Positions 17,377 through 28,272 are shown, numbered from the stretch's first letter. The stretch is DNA of 55,682 nt from Candidatus Fimimorpha faecalis (GCA_018712075.1 DVHN01000105.1:1-55682), one strand, 5' to 3'. Notes: generated from the sequence alone by a model not told the origin. Made by a program: numbers and translations.

Positions 17377-18522
17377 TTATTTAAAAAATCCCTTTTTCTT
17401 CTTTTCTGGTCCCTTTGTTACTCCGCCCATTGCCATATCATATTGATGCAATGCCTCTCTTTGCTCTGCATTTAAAGTCGTAGGAACCTGTACTACCAAA
17501 GTAACATAATGATCGCCTCGTGTATTGCGGTTACGAAGACTTGGAATACCCTTTCCTCTCAGACGTACTTTTGTACCAGTCTGTGTTCCTGGTTTCACTT
17601 CATATTCTACCTGACCGTCTACAGTCTGAATACGAATTGTATCCCCTAACGCTGCCTGTGGGAATGAAATCGGTACAGTAGAATATACATCATAATCCTG
17701 ACGTTTAAAAATCGGATGTTGCGATACGGTTACTTCTACTAATAAATCTCCTCTTTCTCCACCATTGACACCTGGCTCTCCTTTTCCACGGATACGGATG
17801 CTCTGACCGTTATCAATACCAGCTGGAATTGTAATTTCAATCTTTTTACGCATTGTTACATAACCAGTTCCTCGGCAATCTGGACATTTCTCTTTAATAA
17901 TCTTACCCGTTCCATTACAATCTGGACATGTCTGTACATTACGTACCATACCAAAAATGGATTGCTGGGTATAGGTTACCTGACCACGACCTCCACACTT
18001 TGTACAAGTCTGAGGACTTGTGCCTGGTTTTGCACCTGTTCCACCACATTTCGTACAAGTTTCTTTCAAATTCAAATCCAGTTCCTTGGAACAGCCAGAA
18101 ACCGCTTCTTCAAACGTAATACGCACAGCAGCATGAACGTTGGCACCTCTCATTGGACCATTATTTGCACGTCCTCTGGAACGAGAGCTTCCAAATAAGT
18201 CGCCAAAAATATCTCCAAACATGTCGCCCATGTCTGCGCTATTAAAATCAAAGCCTCCAAATCCACCGAAGCCGCCGCCAGCGCCGTCTGCACCGCCAAA
18301 TGCTGCATGACCAAACTGATCATATTGTCTTCTTTTTTCTGGATCACTAAGTACACTATAAGCTTCAGAAGCTTCTTTAAACTTTTCTGCCGCAACTTCA
18401 TCTCCTGGATTTGCATCTGGATGATATTGCTTTGCCAGTTTTCTATATGCTCTTTTTAATGCAGCATCATCGGCGTCTTTTGGAACACCTAACACTTCAT
18501 AATAATCTCTTTTCTCTGCCAT
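17377..18522 (-). CDS. dnaJ: Chaperone DnaJ (Hsp40)
   Basis: A 381-residue type I DnaJ. The start at 18522 ([13 protein letters not shown]) was chosen because AGGAG lies just upstream; an in-frame extension to 18597 runs into hairpin sequence and lacks homology. The J-domain occupies residues 1-70 with HPD in [10 protein letters not shown] Gly/Phe-rich linker follows at 75-115. The zinc-finger domain has four CxxCxGxG repeats ([32 protein letters not shown]), and the C-terminal substrate-binding domains run to about 350. It stimulates the DnaK ATPase and delivers unfolded clients in the cytoplasm. It is the last gene of the class I heat-shock operon, behind a 190-bp spacer with two hairpins. 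Confidence 0.98.
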   Translation of the reverse strand: MAEKRDYYEVLGVPKDADDAALKRAYRKLAKQYHPDANPGDEVAAEKFKEASEAYSVLSDPEKRRQYDQFGHAAFGGADGAGGGFGGFGGFDFNSADMGDMFGDIFGDLFGSSRSRGRANNGPMRGANVHAAVRITFEEAVSGCSKELDLNLKETCTKCGGTGAKPGTSPQTCTKCGGRGQVTYTQQSIFGMVRNVQTCPDCNGTGKIIKEKCPDCRGTGYVTMRKKIEITIPAGIDNGQSIRIRGKGEPGVNGGERGDLLVEVTVSQHPIFKRQDYDVYSTVPISFPQAALGDTIRIQTVDGQVEYEVKPGTQTGTKVRLRGKGIPSLRNRNTRGDHYVTLVVQVPTTLNAEQREALHQYDMAMGGVTKGPEKKKKGFFK

Positions 18523-18554
18523 GGAATGTTCTCCTCTATATTTAACCTGCATAA

Positions 18555-18590
18555 CGGTACTCTCAGAGAAACATTTCCCTGAGAGTACCG
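18555..18590 (-). other. Strong 12-bp hairpin between dnaK and dnaJ
   Basis: A perfect 12-bp stem (18555-18566 with 18579-18590, 12-base loop) lies 32 bp before the dnaJ start codon and has no U-tract. It could be an mRNA processing or stability element that uncouples dnaJ from dnaK expression. A second hairpin (18690-18708, 7-bp stem) lies directly after the dnaK stop. Confidence 0.6.
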
Positions 18591-18712
18591 CCTTCAATCT
18601 GCATCACCAATCTATTACTATGAACCAAATCTGCTAAGTCAAGTTCAGTGAACAGTAGGCGACATCCAACCTATTTATAGTAAACTTCCATGCCGTATAA
18701 AACGGCATTGCT

Positions 18713-20593
<1,881 letters not shown>

Positions 20594-20711
20594 TTATGGA
20601 TTTATCTGCAATAAAATACAGATACTATATAAACTATCAGGCTTTCGCCTAGAAATATAAGTTAGCAAATCTATAATCAAATAGTTGGTTTCATACCTCA
20701 ATGGTCATTTG

Positions 20712-21329
20712 CTAATTTGCAACTTGAACCATCGAATGTCTTACAACCGTTTCTTTATAAGTATAACCTTTTTGGAACTCTGCGGCTACGACATTTTCTC
20801 CAAGTTCTTCATTCTCCACATGCATCACTGCATTATGGAAGTTTGGATCAAATTCTTTTCCAACCGCTTCAATCGGCTTTACACCAGCTTCTTCCAATGT
20901 TTTCATAAGCTGTTTATAAACCTTATCCATTCCATCTACAAAAGCATCTTCTTTATTTTCTTCCGGAACAGCTGCCAAACCTCTTTCAAAGTTATCGACA
21001 ATTGGAAGAATCTTCTCTACAATCGTCTTAGCACCCATATCAAACATTGCTGACTTTTCTTTTTCTGTTCTCTTTCTGAAATTATCAAATTCTGCCATTG
21101 TACGTTTTAACCGATCGGTTAATTCCTCAATCTGAATGTCTTTTTTATCTTTCTTTTTTTCTTTTTTCTTAAAAAAGGATTTTTTTGCAGTTTCTTCTGC
21201 TTCAGCCGTCTCCTCTTCTGGTTCCTGCTGCTCCTCTTCTTCTAACTGCTTTTCGGCTTCATTCTCTGCCTCTTCTTCCAGAATTTCATCGGCTAGATCC
21301 TTATCCATTGCTTCTTCTTTCTCTGCCAC
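20712..21329 (-). CDS. grpE: Nucleotide exchange factor GrpE
   Basis: A 205-residue GrpE that speeds ADP release from DnaK. The N-terminal 70 residues are highly acidic then basic (EEEAENEAEKQLEEEEQ, KKEKKKDKKD) and likely disordered. A long coiled coil runs to about residue 110 (TEKEKSAMFDMG). The C-terminal beta domain carries the GrpE signature (FDPNFHNAVMHVENEELGENVVAAEFQKGY). It begins 19 bp after hrcA. The 136-bp spacer to dnaK contains a small GNRA-type hairpin (AGGC, GAAA, GCCT) near 20640-20655. Confidence 0.97.
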   Translation of the reverse strand: MAEKEEAMDKDLADEILEEEAENEAEKQLEEEEQQEPEEETAEAEETAKKSFFKKKEKKKDKKDIQIEELTDRLKRTMAEFDNFRKRTEKEKSAMFDMGAKTIVEKILPIVDNFERGLAAVPEENKEDAFVDGMDKVYKQLMKTLEEAGVKPIEAVGKEFDPNFHNAVMHVENEELGENVVAAEFQKGYTYKETVVRHSMVQVAN

Positions 21330-21348
21330 AAAACTCCCGCCTTTCTAT

Positions 21349-22383
21349 CTATTCTTTTTTATAAATGCTGTCTAACTGTTCGATTAAAGTACGCAGTACC
21401 GAGACAACATGCTCATAGTCCATACGTTTCGGTCCAATAATACCGATTGTTCCCTGAATGCCATCACCTAATGCATAGTTTGCTGTTACTACACTGCAAT
21501 CTTTCATAGATTGAACTGGAGTCTCACTTCCAATATATACTTGAATTCCATGTTCCTTGCCTGCCTGTTCTACCAGCTCAGCTAAATGATCCTGCTCTAC
21601 TAAAGTGGTTAACAACTCACTCGCCTGCTCACTCGTTCCCAACTCTGGATATTTCAAGATATTTGTAGTACCGCTTGTGTAAATCTGCGGCTTTTCCTGA
21701 TCGACTCTCTTAATCGCATTCGCAACTTCTTCTAAAACACTTCCGACCACTCCACTGTGATAACCCGCTTTTTCTTTTAACTCTTGAATCAATCGCAGGT
21801 TAATCTCATCAATGGTTAGCCCATTCAAAGAACTGTTTAAAAGAATATTGAGCGACAAAATCTCTTCATCAGAAATATCTTCTTCAATATTCATCATTGC
21901 ATTTTTAATAATGTTGCCCTCTACCACAATCACTGCCAATAACCGGTTTTTTTCTACCCTTGACAGTTGAATAAACTTTAACTTCGTATGATGATACTGA
22001 GGTGCGGAAATCATCGTTGCATAGTTGGTATTCACCGCCAGAAGCTTTGCCATCTGTTTGAGCAGCAACTCCACACGGTCTACCTTTTGAATAAGAAAAT
22101 CATTCATCTGCAATACTTCTCGTTCCTTCTCCTGCATCATATTATCTACGTAGAGACGATACCCTTTATCTGAAGGAATTCGACCCGCCGATGTGTGGGG
22201 CTGTAGAATCAAACCCATTTCCTCCAAATCTGCCATCTCATTACGAATCGTCGCAGAACTGAGATTGAGATCCGTATATTTGGAAATGGTTCGTGACCCA
22301 ACTGGCTCTCCGGTTTCCAGATAGTTTTTAATGATTGCGTTTAAAATAGTACGCTTTCTGTTATCCAGTTCCAATTGACTCAC
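21349..22383 (-). CDS. hrcA: Heat-inducible transcription repressor HrcA
   Basis: A 344-residue HrcA, the repressor of class I heat-shock genes, which binds CIRCE and depends on GroEL for activity. The N-terminal winged helix is visible (RTILNAIIKNYLETGEPVGSRTIS, LSSATIRNEMADLEEMGLI, HTSAGRIPSDKGYR). The middle and C-terminal GAF-like dimerisation domain contain YTSGTTNIL and IGIIGPKRMDY. It is the first gene of hrcA-grpE-dnaK-dnaJ, directly downstream of a perfect CIRCE element, so it represses itself. Confidence 0.98.
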   Translation of the reverse strand: MSQLELDNRKRTILNAIIKNYLETGEPVGSRTISKYTDLNLSSATIRNEMADLEEMGLILQPHTSAGRIPSDKGYRLYVDNMMQEKEREVLQMNDFLIQKVDRVELLLKQMAKLLAVNTNYATMISAPQYHHTKLKFIQLSRVEKNRLLAVIVVEGNIIKNAMMNIEEDISDEEILSLNILLNSSLNGLTIDEINLRLIQELKEKAGYHSGVVGSVLEEVANAIKRVDQEKPQIYTSGTTNILKYPELGTSEQASELLTTLVEQDHLAELVEQAGKEHGIQVYIGSETPVQSMKDCSVVTANYALGDGIQGTIGIIGPKRMDYEHVVSVLRTLIEQLDSIYKKE

Positions 22384-22398
22384 TCCCTTCTTGGATTA

Positions 22399-22425
22399 TT
22401 AGCACTCAACAAAGAGGAGTGCTAA
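22399..22425 (-). promoter_or_regulatory. CIRCE operator of the hrcA operon
   Basis: TTAGCACTC, nine bases, GAGTGCTAA: an exact match to the CIRCE consensus, 16 bp upstream of the hrcA ATG. HrcA binding here would block the promoter at 22437-22465. A third half-site (22441-22451) lies just upstream and forms an 11-bp inverted repeat with the middle one (22414-22424). Confidence 0.97.
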
Positions 22426-22436
22426 CATCTATAGAT

Positions 22437-22465
22437 AAGATAGCACTCCTCCGACCAAATGTCAA
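22437..22465 (-). promoter_or_regulatory. hrcA operon promoter
   Basis: On the minus strand a consensus -35 TTGACA (22460-22465) and a -10 TATCTT (22437-22442) are 17 bp apart. The start point would fall just before the CIRCE element. The extra CIRCE half-site overlaps the edge of the -10 box. Confidence 0.8.
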
Positions 22466-22556
22466 CTAGTAATTTATAAAAAAATTATAAAATTTAAACT
22501 ATTTTTTCCTATCAAAATTCAAACAGGAATTCTTGAAGTTTTCTCGATAGACAGCA

Positions 22557-22605
22557 GGAAATCCCCGCCACCGCCTTTCTATAAGATACGGTGGCGAGGA
22601 CTTCC
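22557..22605 (-). terminator. Hairpin after the ferredoxin gene
   Basis: A GC-rich 17-position stem with two mismatches (22557-22573 with 22589-22605) begins 12 bp beyond the ferredoxin stop codon. No U-run follows, so termination efficiency is uncertain. It separates the ferredoxin gene from the heat-shock promoter. Confidence 0.55.
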
Positions 22606-22616
22606 TTAAACACGAC

Positions 22617-22805
22617 TCATTGAATCGAGATAACACTTACTGGACATCCATCTCTCGCTTTCTCTGCTAAGTCCATGGCATCGCTTGGGATTTTTTTGTC
22701 CACTGCCTCTGCTTTCGCCTCTTTATTAAAATGAAATATCTCTGGACAAGTGTCTACGCAAAGGGCACAACTAATACACCCACTCTGATCTACATGTGCT
22801 TTCAT
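22617..22805 (-). CDS. Single-cluster [4Fe-4S] ferredoxin
   Basis: A 62-residue acidic electron carrier. The cluster ligands are C10, C13 and C16 in GCISCALC plus C54 in the late CPV motif; C20 (DTCPE) is an additional cysteine that could form a disulphide or bind a cluster alternatively. The length and single-cluster layout match Bacillus/Thermotoga-type 4Fe-4S ferredoxins rather than the 2[4Fe-4S] clostridial type. It is monocistronic, with a GGAGG ribosome site. Its redox partner is not indicated by the neighbours. Confidence 0.92.
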   Translation of the reverse strand: MKAHVDQSGCISCALCVDTCPEIFHFNKEAKAEAVDKKIPSDAMDLAEKARDGCPVSVISIQ

Positions 22806-22906
22806 ATCAAGCTCCTCCTATTCAATCCTATACTTACAAAACAAAAAATCTTGTTTGCAGCAATAGTATATGCATCCAGATCAGAATTATTCTTTCCTTG
22901 ATTCAG

Positions 22907-24634
22907 TTAAACTCCAGCCATTTCCTTTACTGCTGCCGTTAAATCTTCTAATTGACCGATTGCATCCTGCATGGAGCTTCCTTTTACTCCCATATAGAAT
23001 TTCAACTTTGGTTCTGTTCCAGATGGTCTTGCACAGCACCAGGTATCATTTTCTAATGCAAAATAAAGAACATTGGATTTTGGAAGTCCTGATTTACCAA
23101 CTTCTCCCGTTACCATATCTTTCTTTACATCTTCTTTATAATCATAGAATTCCAATACTTTATAGCTGCCAATCTGCTCTGGAGTCTGCTTTCTCAGGTT
23201 ATCCATAATTTCCTGAATCTTCTGTGTACCTTCAATTCCTTTTAATGTAATCGTATACAAATCTTCCTTATAATATCCGTATGTATCAAAAATCGTTAAC
23301 ATCTGATCCCAAAGAGTCTTACCCTGTGTGCGATAATAAGCAGCAGCTTCACAAAGTGCCATAACTGCTACAACTGCATCTTTATCTCTTGCATGGGTTC
23401 CAACTAAGCATCCATAGCTTTCTTCAAAACCAAACTGATAGCTATGCTCTCCGTTTTGCTCGAACAGTTTAATCTGTTCTCCAATATATTTAAATCCAGT
23501 TAACGTCTTAATTAAAGTCTGATTATAAGCAGCAGCAACTGCATCTGCCATGTTAGTAGATACAATTGTAGTAACAACTGCTCCGTTTTCTGGTAAAATT
23601 CCAAGTGCCTTCTTCTGAGATAATTCATATTCACAGATCAGCATACCCGACATATTTCCAGTAAATACCTGATACTCTCCTGTCTTAGAATCTTTTGCAT
23701 ATACACCGAGACGATCTGCATCTGGATCCGTTGCCAGTACTAAATCTGCATCTACTTTTTTTGCTAATTCCAAAGCAAGTGCAAATGCTTTCTTATCTTC
23801 TGGATTTGGATAACTTACAGTTGGGAAATTACCATCTGGTTCGCTTTGCTCTGGTACAACATAAACTTGTTCAAATCCAAGTTCTTTTAAAATACGGCGA
23901 ACTGGAAGATTTCCTGTACCATGTAATGGAGTATAAACGATTTTTAAATCCTTTGCTACTTCCTTAATTGCCTCTGGATGAAGAACTAACTTCTTCAGCT
24001 CTTCCATATAGGCATCATCAATTTCCTTACCAATAATAGTAAGAAGGCCTGCCTTCTTTGCTTCTTCTTCACTCATCGTGCGAATCGTCGTAAAGTCTTC
24101 AATCGCATTCACACAATCAATAATCTCTGTATCCTTTGGAGCAGTAACCTGAGCACCATCTTCCCAATATACTTTATATCCATTGTATTCTGGCGGATTA
24201 TGACTCGCAGTTACGACAATACCAGCCGTACATCCTAACTTTCTAAGTGCAAAAGAAAGCATTGGAGTTGGACGAAGTGATTCAAATAAATATGCATGAA
24301 TTCCATTTGCTGCCAGACAAAGGGCTGCTTCTTTGGAAAATTCTGGTGACATTCTACGAGAGTCAAATGCAATTGCCACTCCTTTTTCCTGTGCATTTTC
24401 CTTTAAAATAAAATTAGCAAGTCCCTGTGTTGCCTTTCTTACCGTATAAATATTCATACGATTTGTTCCAGCGCCAATTACACCACGCAAACCGCCTGTA
24501 CCAAACTCTAAGTTTTTATAAAAGCGATCTTCAATCTCCTTTTCATCACCTGCAATTGCCTTTAATTCCTCTTTTGTATTCTCATCAAAATAGGAATCTT
24601 CACACCAAAATTGATAAGTTTCCATAACATTCAT
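22907..24634 (-). CDS. Alpha-phosphoglucomutase / phosphomannomutase
   Basis: A 575-residue member of the alpha-D-phosphohexomutase family, PgcA-like by length. It interconverts glucose-6-phosphate and glucose-1-phosphate, the precursor of UDP-glucose for cell-wall and capsule sugars. The active-site phosphoserine loop is TASHNPPEYNGYK, the metal loop DPDADRLGV, the sugar-recognition loop GFEESYG and the phosphate-binding loop RPSGTEPK. The start at 24634 has AGGAGG 8 bp upstream. Its product would feed GalE and the exopolysaccharide operon further along, although it is not in that operon. Confidence 0.95.
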   Translation of the reverse strand: MNVMETYQFWCEDSYFDENTKEELKAIAGDEKEIEDRFYKNLEFGTGGLRGVIGAGTNRMNIYTVRKATQGLANFILKENAQEKGVAIAFDSRRMSPEFSKEAALCLAANGIHAYLFESLRPTPMLSFALRKLGCTAGIVVTASHNPPEYNGYKVYWEDGAQVTAPKDTEIIDCVNAIEDFTTIRTMSEEEAKKAGLLTIIGKEIDDAYMEELKKLVLHPEAIKEVAKDLKIVYTPLHGTGNLPVRRILKELGFEQVYVVPEQSEPDGNFPTVSYPNPEDKKAFALALELAKKVDADLVLATDPDADRLGVYAKDSKTGEYQVFTGNMSGMLICEYELSQKKALGILPENGAVVTTIVSTNMADAVAAAYNQTLIKTLTGFKYIGEQIKLFEQNGEHSYQFGFEESYGCLVGTHARDKDAVVAVMALCEAAAYYRTQGKTLWDQMLTIFDTYGYYKEDLYTITLKGIEGTQKIQEIMDNLRKQTPEQIGSYKVLEFYDYKEDVKKDMVTGEVGKSGLPKSNVLYFALENDTWCCARPSGTEPKLKFYMGVKGSSMQDAIGQLEDLTAAVKEMAGV

Positions 24635-24717
24635 ATCCTTTTCCTCCTAAATATAATAATATATGAAAACATCAGGACATTAAATATCCAATTCCTGAAT
24701 TATTATCATCTTTTTTC

Positions 24718-24746
24718 ATTATATAAAAAATCCCACTCCATAACAA
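24718..24746 (-). promoter_or_regulatory. Phosphoglucomutase promoter
   Basis: TTGTTA (24741-24746) and a perfect TATAAT (24718-24723) are 17 bp apart on the minus strand, about 85 bp upstream of the start codon. Confidence 0.65.
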
Positions 24747-24815
24747 GTGGAATAATACAAGATTTGACGTACAAACCATAGTTTATTTTTCAATTAAATC
24801 AATTGCTCTACCTCA

Positions 24816-24866
24816 TAAAAACTCCAATTGCTGCTGTTACCAAGATTTTAGTAACAGCAGAGTTCA
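24816..24866 (-). terminator. Terminator-like hairpin after the Rpn relic
   Basis: A perfect 10-bp stem (24831-24840 with 24851-24860) is extended by a short outer AACTC/GAGTT pairing and followed by TTTTT on the minus strand. It lies about 25 bp after the stop of the decayed gene at 24892. Confidence 0.6.
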
Positions 24867-24891
24867 TGATCTTCTTTTCTTTATTATACTC

Positions 24892-25476
24892 TTATCTTGC
24901 CGCATTTCCATCAGAAGTAATCCATTGTTTTACTACTTCAATACTTACCTTTGCAGCTTCTGCAATTTTTTCTACCGATATACCCATACCAGCAAGGGAA
25001 AGTGCCATTTCCTTCTTGGCCTTTAATTCTCCTTCACGGCGACCTTCCTGACGACCTTCCTGACGACCTTCACGCCGACCCTTAAGTTCGATTCGATCTA
25101 ATACATCACACATATTGTGGATACCTCCCTTCGTATCATCCTTATATGCTTCCTCAAAACGGTTATCCTTCGACATCACACTGAGCAGCTGCAGAGTTTC
25201 CTGAATATGTTTAAAATCATAGGGTTCTGGTGTGTAATCTCCCTTCTCCCTTTTCTGTACAAAGTAATCCGCTACAATGCGAAAATCACTTTGAAACAGA
25301 GCAACCTGCTCCTGCGTCAGATATGCGATTTCAAACAAATTGATCCTATAATCATTCACATACGGCTCAAATTCTGGCGGTATATCAAGACACTCCTTTA
25401 ATCTCAGCGGCTGACTCCAATGTTTTTCATGTCCAAAGTACAATACCAAAGTTACTACAGGATAACGACTATTTTT
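24892..25476 (-). pseudogene. Truncated Rpn/PD-(D/E)XK nuclease-family gene (3' part only)
   Basis: The readable frame matches the C-terminal half of the Rpn-type 'putative transposase' nucleases common in Lachnospiraceae (LYFGHEKHWSQPLRLKECLDI, NLFEIAYL, then the charged repeat tail). Recognisable protein continues upstream of the first usable start (RYPVVTL, near 25450-25467) and then meets an in-frame TAG at about 25479. The N-terminal 130-150 residues with the catalytic PD-(D/E)XK core are missing. The tail has four 12-bp repeats (25029-25076) coding GR(R/Q)E units, and a C-terminal helix-turn-helix-like segment (GISVEKIAEAAKVS). The catalytic region appears to have been deleted, so no nuclease activity is expected. 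Confidence 0.8.
25029..25076 (-). repeat. Four 12-bp tandem repeats in the Rpn relic
   Basis: Units of the type GACCTTCCTGAC repeat in frame (25029-25040, 25041-25052, 25053-25064, 25065-25076) and encode the GRREGRQEGRQE run. Such low-complexity charged tails are usual in this family and vary in length. Confidence 0.8.
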
Positions 25477-25498
25477 CTACGTAAATGAATGATCTAAA

Positions 25499-25527
25499 TT
25501 GACTCTTCTTCTCCTTTTTGCTATACT
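25499..25527 (+). promoter_or_regulatory. Promoter of the uracil-DNA glycosylase gene
   Basis: TTGACT (25499-25504) and TATACT (25522-25527) are 17 bp apart on the plus strand, 60 bp upstream of the ATG at 25588, which has an AGGAAGG ribosome site. Confidence 0.7.
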
Positions 25528-25587
25528 AAACAATGATATTTTACTAAAACAACTCCATCCAGATAAGGAATTAGGAAGGAATTTATT

Positions 25588-26151
25588 ATGTATACATGGG
25601 AAGAATTATATCATTTTATTAATCACTGTAATCGCTGTGAACTTTGCCAAACTCGTAACTTTCCCGTTATGGGCAGAGGAAATATTCAGTCTCGTATTCA
25701 ATTTATCTCAGAAGCCCCTGGAGCACAGGAAGATATCCAGGGAATTCCATTTGTGGGACCTTCTGGTCAACTCTTTGATAAACTACTTTCTCTTGTCTCC
25801 ATGACTCGAAATGATCTCTACCTTACTAATATTGTAAAGTGCCGACCACCTCATAACCGTGATCCAAAGGAAAGTGAACAGGAGGCCTGTATTCCTTATT
25901 TAAAATATGAAACACTATTAGTCAAACCACTCGTAATCGTCTGTCTTGGACGGATTGCTGCAAAACGAATCATTCGCTCCGATTATCGCATTACTCAAGA
26001 ACATGGAACTTGGATTTACCGAAAAAATTGTTGGCTTACCGCAACCTATCATCCATCTGCCGTACTCCGTGATCCAAGAAAAATGGATGCTATCATTAAA
26101 GACTTCGAGTCCATTAAGCAAAAAATCGACGAAGTAAAAGCAGCTCAGTAA
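25588..26151 (+). CDS. Family 4 uracil-DNA glycosylase ([4Fe-4S])
   Basis: A 187-residue UDG that removes uracil from DNA to start base-excision repair. The N-terminal CNRCELC pair of cysteines (C14, C17), with later cysteines in NIVKCRPP and EQEACIPY, gives the four ligands of the iron-sulphur cluster. The active-site motif is EAPGAQEDIQGIPFVGPSGQLFDKLL, where GE/APG is typical of family 4, and the C-terminal motif is TYHPSAVLRD. Length fits the family. It is monocistronic on the plus strand between minus-strand genes. Confidence 0.94.
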   Translation: MYTWEELYHFINHCNRCELCQTRNFPVMGRGNIQSRIQFISEAPGAQEDIQGIPFVGPSGQLFDKLLSLVSMTRNDLYLTNIVKCRPPHNRDPKESEQEACIPYLKYETLLVKPLVIVCLGRIAAKRIIRSDYRITQEHGTWIYRKNCWLTATYHPSAVLRDPRKMDAIIKDFESIKQKIDEVKAAQ

Positions 26152-26223
26152 ACGTTCCTATTCCACAAGCACTATTATAACGGATAGTATCAAATATCAG
26201 TATCCTAATTGTTTTTATAGACA

Positions 26224-27015
26224 CTACCTTTGAAGAAATACAAGCTGTGTTTTGGAGGATAGTGATTCTTCAAACGAATATCCTAAACGATCAAAGGACT
26301 GCAATACATGATAACAATGAGAAATATATTCTTTACGTTTCTCATTGTTATCCAGACGTTTATCCAAAATCTGATTCTGTGCCATAAAACGCACCATCTC
26401 TCCTCTCGCCATCTTTGCATAAGTTCCGTTCACTTTTACTTTCCCATTTACTAATTTTCCAAATACAAAGTTAATAAACATAATATTGGGAGTTAAATAA
26501 GATTCAATGACTTTACTATATTCTTTGGAGGCCAAATTAATAATCAAATTTTCTCCCTCTATTAATTCTTCATAAATCATTCTTCCCCAATATTCATATA
26601 AGTTCTTATACTCTCCAATTCTAAGTTTTGCCTGCATTTCCAAGCGATATGGCACTACTCCATCCATTGGTTTTAACACACCATAAAACCCCGACAAAAT
26701 ACGTAAATGCTTCTGCACATATTCCAACTCGGAATCAGTAAATACAACCGGCGCCATATACTGATACTGGATTCCTTCATAAGAAAGAATTGCAGGAGAA
26801 AGCATCTCATACAAATTCATCGTACGATAACGTTCATAATTCAAGCTTGCAATCTTCTCATTACAAGCAAATAACTTCTGTAATTCTGATAACGAATACG
26901 TTTGCAGCTCCTGTTTTAATCGATCTGCCTGATTGATAAAAACAGGCAGATCCTTATAGGACAATATATCTGATACAACATTCATTTTTTTTGCTGGAGA
27001 TATTATAATCTTCAT
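26224..27015 (-). CDS. yaaA: Peroxide stress protein YaaA (DUF328)
   Basis: A 263-residue member of the YaaA family, which binds DNA and lowers damage from peroxide and free iron. Recognisable family features are the N-terminus MKIIISPAKKMN, the central RILSGFYGVLKPMDGVVPYRLEMQ, and the region NLASKEYSKVI. The last 30 residues are the usual variable end. It starts only 3 bp after the stop of the damaged AlbA_2-type gene upstream (27019-28059) and would share its mRNA. It converges with the UDG gene; a weak stem lies between them at about 26178-26220. Confidence 0.93.
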   Translation of the reverse strand: MKIIISPAKKMNVVSDILSYKDLPVFINQADRLKQELQTYSLSELQKLFACNEKIASLNYERYRTMNLYEMLSPAILSYEGIQYQYMAPVVFTDSELEYVQKHLRILSGFYGVLKPMDGVVPYRLEMQAKLRIGEYKNLYEYWGRMIYEELIEGENLIINLASKEYSKVIESYLTPNIMFINFVFGKLVNGKVKVNGTYAKMARGEMVRFMAQNQILDKRLDNNEKRKEYISHCYHVLQSFDRLGYSFEESLSSKTQLVFLQR

Positions 27016-27018
27016 TTA

Positions 27019-28051
27019 TCAATTCACCACATATCTACTTAATTTTCCCTTTCCTTCTGCTTTCAGTTTTCCTGCATCACACAGTTCTTTCAAAAGTCTG
27101 AATGCCTTTGTAGATCCAACTTCCAACAGATCCTCTACTTCTTTTCTTGTTACTTGTCCATTTTCTAAAGCATATGCCACAATCATTTCTTTCTGCTTTT
27201 CCAGAAGCATCTGAACATTCGGCAAGTCTACTTGCCACTGCGCCACTTTTTGCACAACTGCATGTTCATTATAATTAGGCAATGTAACTCGGAACACACC
27301 TTTTGCGGTTTCAAATTTGGGTTTTTTTTCAACAGAATTGTACATACGTTGGATTTTTCCAATTCCTGTCCCATAACTTTCAATCAACCTCATCCTATAA
27401 AAAACAGCCGCAAGGTTTGGATTCCTTGATTGCGATACACCAAGAAAGATAGAATCCAATTCCAGCCCTGGAACCAATCCTCCAAGAGAAACAAATTCCA
27501 TTCGATCATCATAAATATTAATCAGGTTACTCCCACTGAAGAAATAGTCACGGTGTACGATACTATTTAACAGAGCCTCTCTGACCGCCTCTTCAGGGTA
27601 ATCCCGTGTATCCACTCGGTTTAACCCTGAAAAAGTTGCTTTCGTTTTATTGTTTAAATTAATATACTGATAGGCCTCTTCCAGCTGCTTGAGAATAGAA
27701 CCAGTAAACTCTTTTCTATCCCGAAAAACGGCTTTATCCGTTCCCTGAAAGAGTGCAACTTTAGTTGTAGTCTCACACTGTTCTGATAAAAGATAGGCTA
27801 AGTTTGTGTATAGTCCATCCTCACCAATTAATTTCAACGTTCTCTTTTGAGGTGAGTTAAACTCTATATTGCGAATTTGCATCTCACGGGCAAGCATATC
27901 AAACGTAAGGTTCTGATTGAAACTTCGGCTACTTTCAAAAAACTTTCCACTATTTTCTATGATCATTTCACGGATTCCCTCATCTGTCATGGGCTGTGAA
28001 GAACTGCCTTTCCGATTTGAACTCAATGTTTTGGTTTTCAAACCTAAACAC
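27019..28051 (-). pseudogene. AlbA_2-type ATP-binding regulator with internal deletion
   Basis: The long open frame (27019-28059, GTG start) matches the C-terminal two thirds of the 'divergent AAA / ATP-binding' transcriptional regulator family. It includes a GSSSQPMTDEGIREMI segment, PEEAVREALLNSIVHRDYFFSGS, a GHKL-like ESYGTGIGKI, and a C-terminal winged helix (GQVTRKEVEDLLEVGSTKAFRLLKEL). The AlbA_2 domain of about 100 residues is missing. In a different frame, from a GTG at 28049-28051, the DNA encodes FRFENQNIEFKSE, the expected N-terminus of this family. So an internal deletion of roughly 90-100 codons with a frame change joined the start to the rest. A shortened protein could still be made from the GTG at 28059, but it would lack the N-terminal domain. 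Confidence 0.72.
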
Positions 28052-28212
28052 GTTATCACCTTTCTTTCCTTTTTTCTTTCATTCTAGCTGAGAAAGAAAG
28101 AAAAATCAAGCAGTGCGAACGAAAAAACGGTTTTATATTCTGGTATAATAATACAATAAACTGTTGGATAAAAGGAACCTCCACTGGAGCTTTCTTTTGC
28201 ATATCATGATAA

Positions 28213-28256
28213 TAAAAAAATGGAACTATCCACATTTTACTGCAAAATAGTTCCAT
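28213..28256 (-). terminator. Intrinsic terminator after the PfkB kinase gene
   Basis: A perfect 10-bp stem (28220-28229 with 28247-28256) is followed on the minus strand by T7. It starts 16 bp after the kinase stop codon. Confidence 0.88.
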
Positions 28257-28272
28257 CTCATCTTACACTTCG

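Noticed and set aside
26152-26223. Terminator between the convergent UDG and yaaA genes
   Set aside because: Stem GGATA/TATCC with a large loop and a short T-run only. Noted in the yaaA entry but too weak to list separately.
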